From Brachybacterium paraconglomeratum (lineage in GTDB: Bacteria; Actinomycetota; Actinomycetes; Actinomycetales; Dermabacteraceae): DNA of 64,000 nt. Both the position numbers and the translations under genes were made by a program. The DNA is taken from contig NZ_ML133862.1 of NCBI RefSeq assembly GCF_003994255.1, positions 1-64,000 on the forward strand, given 5' to 3'. Shown piece after piece: positions 60,474 to 64,000 of this stretch. Within the stretch, counting starts at the first letter, position 1, and each line of letters opens with the position of its first letter. Under the pieces are notes generated by a model. That model was not told where the DNA came from, made no database searches, and was given only the letters and a program-made list of their open reading frames with translations.

Positions 60474-60479
60474 TAGGCT
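60474..60479 (+). promoter_or_regulatory. -10 box of leaderless small membrane gene
   Basis: TAGGCT, then CGGGGC, then ATG at 60486. Confidence 0.5.
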
Positions 60480-60485
60480 CGGGGC

Positions 60486-60839
60486 ATGAGCACCGCGATC
60501 AAGCCCGCCGAGTCCGTGAACACCGCCCCCGTCGTCGCCGCAGGACTGATCGGCGGCTGGCTGACCGCGCGGGAGACCGGCATCCGCCCGCTCGGCGGCG
60601 TGGTCCTCGCCGCGGCCGGGATCTACGCGGGCCGCACCTGGCTCGCCCGCCGCGGCCCCGCGACCACCGCCGTGCTCGGCGCGACCTACGTGCTCGGCTT
60701 CGGCCTCTCCCACCCGCTGGCGAAGAAGATCGGCGCCTGGCCCGCGGTCCTGACGGTCACCGCCGCCTCCGCCGGCGCCGCCGCGCTGCTGTCCGACGCC
60801 GCCTACGGCGAGTGGCAGCCCGCCGAGCCGGAGGCCTGA
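60486..60839 (+). CDS. Small hypothetical membrane protein
   Basis: A 117-residue protein with three or four hydrophobic segments: APVVAAGLIGGWLTA, LGGVVLAAAGIYAGRTWLA, TAVLGATYVLGFGLSHPL and AVLTVTAASAGAAALL. Ala/Gly-rich helices without charged residues mark it as integral membrane. The frame has a leaderless start and typical GC-rich codon use. No family is recognised and neighbours give no clear context, though an ABC exporter follows 129 bases later. Confidence 0.7.
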   Translation: MSTAIKPAESVNTAPVVAAGLIGGWLTARETGIRPLGGVVLAAAGIYAGRTWLARRGPATTAVLGATYVLGFGLSHPLAKKIGAWPAVLTVTAASAGAAALLSDAAYGEWQPAEPEA

Positions 60840-60905
60840 CCCGTCGGCCGGGCGGCGCGCAGCAGCGGACGGACCCGGAATGCGCTGCCTCCCGCGGCGA
60901 TAGTT

Positions 60906-60939
60906 GACTAGGCTAAGTCCTCGTCCCCGAACGTCGGGG
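60906..60939 (+). promoter_or_regulatory. Operator-like palindrome and stem before ABC exporter
   Basis: GACTAGGCTAAGTC (60906-60919) is an imperfect palindrome with a TAGGCTAA core like that of DtxR/IdeR iron boxes, though the flanks do not match. TAGGCT inside it may be the -10. CCCCGA-ACG-TCGGGG (60925-60939) follows as a short stem in the leader. Confidence 0.4.
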
Positions 60940-60968
60940 CGCACTCCCCTCTGAGGAACTCTCTCCCC

Positions 60969-62795
60969 ATGCTCGGCACCATGAGCCGCCTCTGGCAGAC
61001 AGTCCGCCCCATCCGCATCCGCCTCTTCCTCGGCCTGCTCAGCGCCATGACAGCCTCGCTCGTGGCGCTGATGATCCCGCAGGTGCTCGAGGTCATCGTC
61101 AACCGCCTCGGCAGCGACGCCACCGCCATCACCATCTGGACCGGCGGCGCGATCGTGCTGGGGCTCGGCATCGTCGAGGCCACCCTGATCTGGCTGCGCC
61201 GCACCTTCGCCGTCGCCCCCTCGACCAGCGTCGAGAAGCAGATCCGCGTGGGCTTCTACGAGAAGGTCCAGCACCTGCCCGTCACCTTCCACGACGGCTG
61301 GGGCTCCGGCCAGCTGCTCTCGCGCATGATGAGCGACATCAACCAGATCCGCCGCTGGATCGCGTTCGGCATGATCATGGCGGTCACGAACGCGGTGACG
61401 ATCGCGGTGGGCATGGTGCTGCTGATCCGCTCCAGCGCGCTCCTGGCGCTGATCTTCTTCATCGCGGCGGTGCCGGTCTCGATCATCGCCTACCGCTTCA
61501 ACCGCACCTTCTCGGTCCTCTCCCGCCGCTCGCAGGACCAGAACGGCGATCTCGCCACCACCATCGAGCAGTCGGTGCAGGGCATCCGCGTGCTGAAGGC
61601 CTTCGGGCGGGGGCCGACGGCGCTCGAGGGCTTCACCGAGCAGGCCGAGGAGCTGCGCCGCACCGAGGTGAAGAAGGCCACCGCGATCGCCCGCTTCGAC
61701 ATGTTCATGTTCATGCTCCCCGAGCTCGCGATCGGCGTCGCGCTGCTGGTGGGCCTGCACCTGACCGCGAACGGCTCGATCACCACCGGCCAGCTCGCCT
61801 CCTACTTCGCGACCGCGACCCTCGTCGTCGGCCCGGTCCGGATGCTCGGCATGCTGCTGGGCCAGGCGGTGAACGCGAGCACCGCGCTGGACCGCCACTA
61901 CGAGGTGATGGACGCCGAGAACACGATCGTCTCGCCCGAGCATCCCGCCCCGGTGGACCCGGCCGCGGCGACCGGGGCGGTGCGCCTGGACGGCGTGCAC
62001 TTCCGCTACGCCGACGCCCCCGACCACGTCGGCGACGTGCTGGACGGGGTGGACCTCGACATCCGCCCCGGAGAGACGATGGCGCTGGTCGGCGTCACAG
62101 GCAGCGGCAAGTCCACGCTGCTGCAGCTGGTGCCGCGGCTGTACGACACGACCGCCGGCGCGATCCGGATCGACGGCGTGGACATCCGCGACATGGACCT
62201 CACCGCGCTGCGCACCCTCACCGCGGTCGCCTTCGAGGACGCGACCCTGTTCTCCGACTCGGTGCGGGAGAATGTCCTGCTCGGCGCCGACCCGGCCCTC
62301 TCCGATCGGGAGGCCGAGGACCTGCTGCACCTCGCGCTGCGCACCGCGGATGCGACCTACGCCTACGAGCTGCCCGACGGGGTCGACACCCGCATCGGCG
62401 AGGAGGGCATGAGCCTCTCCGGCGGCCAGCGCCAGCGCCTGGCGCTGGCCCGCGCGATCGCCGCGAAGCCGGCCGTGCTGCTGCTGGACGACCCGCTCTC
62501 GGCGCTCGACACCAAGACCGAGGAGACCGTCACCGCACGCCTGCGCGAGGTGCTCCAGGGGACGACCACCCTGATCGTCGCCCACCGCACCTCGACCGTG
62601 GCGCTCGCCGACCGGGTCGCGCTGCTGGACGACGGGCGGGTGGTCGCCGTCGGCACCCACACCGAGCTGATGGCGAGCTCGGCCCGCTACCGCTGGGTGA
62701 TCGCGAACCAGGAGGAGGAGCGGCGCCGCGACCAGGACATCGAGACGCTCACCGGCGAGCTCGAGCTCCGCGCCATCCAGGAGGAGGGCCGATGA
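60969..62795 (+). CDS. ABC exporter subunit with degenerate ATP site
   Basis: A 608-residue half-transporter: six-helix exporter domain (residues ~1-310), then ATPase with Walker A GVTGSGKSTLLQLVP, signature LSGGQRQRLALARAI and switch His in IVAHRTSTVAL. Walker B reads VLLLDDPLSALD: the catalytic Glu after the first Asp is Asp, as in the degenerate half of heterodimeric exporters such as TM287/288. It should pair with the next gene product to export a drug, lipid or siderophore-type molecule. Stop overlaps the partner start (ATGA). Start ATG 60969; an ATG 12 bases later is possible. Confidence 0.9.
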   Translation: MLGTMSRLWQTVRPIRIRLFLGLLSAMTASLVALMIPQVLEVIVNRLGSDATAITIWTGGAIVLGLGIVEATLIWLRRTFAVAPSTSVEKQIRVGFYEKVQHLPVTFHDGWGSGQLLSRMMSDINQIRRWIAFGMIMAVTNAVTIAVGMVLLIRSSALLALIFFIAAVPVSIIAYRFNRTFSVLSRRSQDQNGDLATTIEQSVQGIRVLKAFGRGPTALEGFTEQAEELRRTEVKKATAIARFDMFMFMLPELAIGVALLVGLHLTANGSITTGQLASYFATATLVVGPVRMLGMLLGQAVNASTALDRHYEVMDAENTIVSPEHPAPVDPAAATGAVRLDGVHFRYADAPDHVGDVLDGVDLDIRPGETMALVGVTGSGKSTLLQLVPRLYDTTAGAIRIDGVDIRDMDLTALRTLTAVAFEDATLFSDSVRENVLLGADPALSDREAEDLLHLALRTADATYAYELPDGVDTRIGEEGMSLSGGQRQRLALARAIAAKPAVLLLDDPLSALDTKTEETVTARLREVLQGTTTLIVAHRTSTVALADRVALLDDGRVVAVGTHTELMASSARYRWVIANQEEERRRDQDIETLTGELELRAIQEEGR

Positions 62796-64000
62796 CCACC
62801 ACCGCACCGCTCGACCAGGACGGCGCCGACGGCGGCGCCCTCACCCCCGAGGAGGCGAAGGCCTCCCGCAAGCGCTCCTTCGCCCTGCTGGGGGAGCTGA
62901 TCTCCCCGGTCAGGGGCCAGTTCGTGATCATGGGCGTGATGGTCGTCGTCGCGCAGCTCGCGGTCGTCGCGGGACCGGCGATCATCGCCCGGGGCATCGA
63001 CCACGGCCTGCCCGCACTGCTGGACGGGGATCCGTGGCCGGCCTTCCAGGCGGCGGCCCTCGCCGTCGCCGCCGCGATCGTCGGCGGCGTGCTGACCTTC
63101 GGGTACGTGCGCCAGTCCGTCGTCGTCGGCCAGCGGATGCTGCTCTCGCTGCGACGGAAGGTCTTCCGCTTCACCCAGAAGCAGGACCTCGAGTTCCACG
63201 AGTCCTACACCTCCGGCCGGATCGTCTCGCGGCAGACCTCCGACATGGAGGCGCTGCGGGAGCTGCTGGACTCGGGCGTGAACGTCATGGTCGGCGCGTC
63301 GCTGTCGATGGTCTTCACGATCGTGGTGATCGTGGGCATGGACCCGGTGACGGGCCTGGTCATGCTGCTGATGCTGATCCCCTGCCTCGCGCTGACGGTC
63401 TGGTTCCAGAAGCGCTCGAGCGTCGAGTACCGCGCGATCCGCACCCACTCGGCACGGCTGATCGTCCATTTCGTCGAGGCGATGGCCGGGATCCGCGCCG
63501 TGAAGGCGTTCCGCAAGGAGGACCGCAACCACGCCGAGTTCGACCGCCTCGCCCAGGACTACCGCGATGCGTCGATGCGCTCGATCAACGTCTTCGGCAT
63601 CTACCAGCCGGCGCTGCGCGTGCTCGCCAACGTCACCATCGCCGCGGTGCTGGTCGTCGGCGGGTTCCGGGTGCTGCACGGCGATCTGCAGGTCGGCGTG
63701 CTGGTCGCGCTCGTGCTCTACTCGCGTCGCTTCTTCCAGCCGATCGACGAGATCGCGAACTTCTACAACGCCTTCCAGTCCGCGGTGGCGGCGCTGGAGA
63801 AGATCGCGAACCTGCTGGCCGTGCAGCCGCACGTGAAGGAGTCGCCGTCGCCGACGCCGCTGCCCAGCTCGGACGGGCAGATCGACTTCGAGGACGTCTC
63901 CTTCCGCTACTCGGCCGACGGGCCGCTGGTGCTGCAGCCGATGGACCTGCACATCCCGGCCGGGCAGACGGTGGCGCTGGTGGGTCAGACCGGCGCCGGG
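62792..64000 (+). CDS. ABC exporter partner subunit (cut by window end)
   Basis: The first 403 codons of a second exporter half are visible. A ~30-residue acidic start precedes the six-helix domain (FVIMGVMVVVAQLAVVAGPA; TIVVIVGMDPVTGLVMLLML; IAAVLVVGGFRVLHGD). The ATPase begins IDFEDVSFRYSADGPL and reaches the Walker A VALVGQTGAG at the window edge. Being the partner of a subunit with a degenerate site, it is expected to carry the intact catalytic Glu beyond the window. GAGGAGGG precedes ATG 62792, which overlaps the upstream stop. Confidence 0.9.
   Translation, partial: MTTTAPLDQDGADGGALTPEEAKASRKRSFALLGELISPVRGQFVIMGVMVVVAQLAVVAGPAIIARGIDHGLPALLDGDPWPAFQAAALAVAAAIVGGVLTFGYVRQSVVVGQRMLLSLRRKVFRFTQKQDLEFHESYTSGRIVSRQTSDMEALRELLDSGVNVMVGASLSMVFTIVVIVGMDPVTGLVMLLMLIPCLALTVWFQKRSSVEYRAIRTHSARLIVHFVEAMAGIRAVKAFRKEDRNHAEFDRLAQDYRDASMRSINVFGIYQPALRVLANVTIAAVLVVGGFRVLHGDLQVGVLVALVLYSRRFFQPIDEIANFYNAFQSAVAALEKIANLLAVQPHVKESPSPTPLPSSDGQIDFEDVSFRYSADGPLVLQPMDLHIPAGQTVALVGQTGAG

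Overview
The window is one contiguous stretch of very GC-rich DNA with dense, overlapping genes, NADP/F420-type oxidoreductases, Tat and lipoprotein signals, NarL- and OmpR-type two-component systems and many TAnnnT -10 boxes placed 6-7 bases before a start codon (leaderless mRNAs). This points to an actinomycete (Actinomycetota). The gene content would suit a Brachybacterium/Dermabacteraceae-like organism, but that placement is inference. No rRNA, tRNA, CRISPR array, transposase or phage gene was seen.

Region 1 (1-18.1 kb): a surface-polysaccharide locus. A lone glycosyltransferase (223-1149, +) converges on a 14-gene minus-strand operon read from 18075 down to 1143. All 13 gene junctions overlap, by 1-16 bases. 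In order it encodes a Wzz/BY-kinase, a GT2, a CgeB-like glycosyltransferase, an unassigned GT-B-like protein, a CMP-nonulosonate cytidylyltransferase, a CBS-NeuB-SAF-TIM-barrel fusion, an acyltransferase-3, a GT4, a Wzy-like polymerase, a GT4, a GT34-like protein, a GT2, a GT4 and a PglK/MsbA-like ABC flippase. The product is inferred to be a sialic-acid-like (nonulosonic acid) capsule or exopolysaccharide built on a lipid carrier, flipped by the ABC protein and polymerised under BY-kinase control. The initiating sugar-phosphate transferase is not in the window.

Region 2 (18.5-33 kb): ordinary metabolism and signalling. It holds PoxB-type pyruvate oxidase/dehydrogenase, a CorC/HlyC membrane protein, a serine hydrolase with four direct repeats at its promoter, a Tat-exported GH43 hydrolase, a CPBP-like membrane protein, a class II glutamine amidotransferase, an F420/NADP oxidoreductase-like protein, a NarL-type two-component pair, a 58-residue membrane protein, a cytidylate-kinase-like protein and a BcrAB-like ABC system with its OmpR regulator.

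Region 3 (33-41.5 kb): the most rearranged part. A sensor kinase runs in frame through poly-C tracts and a 25-bp hairpin into an APH-like kinase. Next come a truncated copy of an aldo/keto reductase, a fragment of the APH-like kinase, two small inserted genes (a Tat-exported protein with a hydrophobic two-Cys C-terminus, and a two-helix membrane protein, resembling a bacteriocin/immunity pair), and then an intact aldo/keto reductase. Tandem 50-base palindromes follow, then a nuclease lipoprotein on a coiled-coil and Ser/Gly stalk.

Region 4 (42-53 kb): ornithine cyclodeaminase-like and NIPSNAP proteins. A regulon-like block follows: an FAD/NAD(P)-binding protein fused to an F420/NADP oxidoreductase domain, divergent from an amino-acid-type ABC transporter with two flavin monooxygenases, plus a LysR regulator. 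It is inferred to take up and oxidise an organosulfur or amino-acid-like compound.

Region 5 (53-64 kb): small membrane and YCII proteins, a regulator/serine-hydrolase/membrane-protein operon, an esterase, a GH13 glucosidase, a Fic protein with GCAAAT repeats at its promoter, and a heterodimeric ABC exporter cut by the window edge. Long hairpins of several unrelated sequences mark many gene ends throughout.
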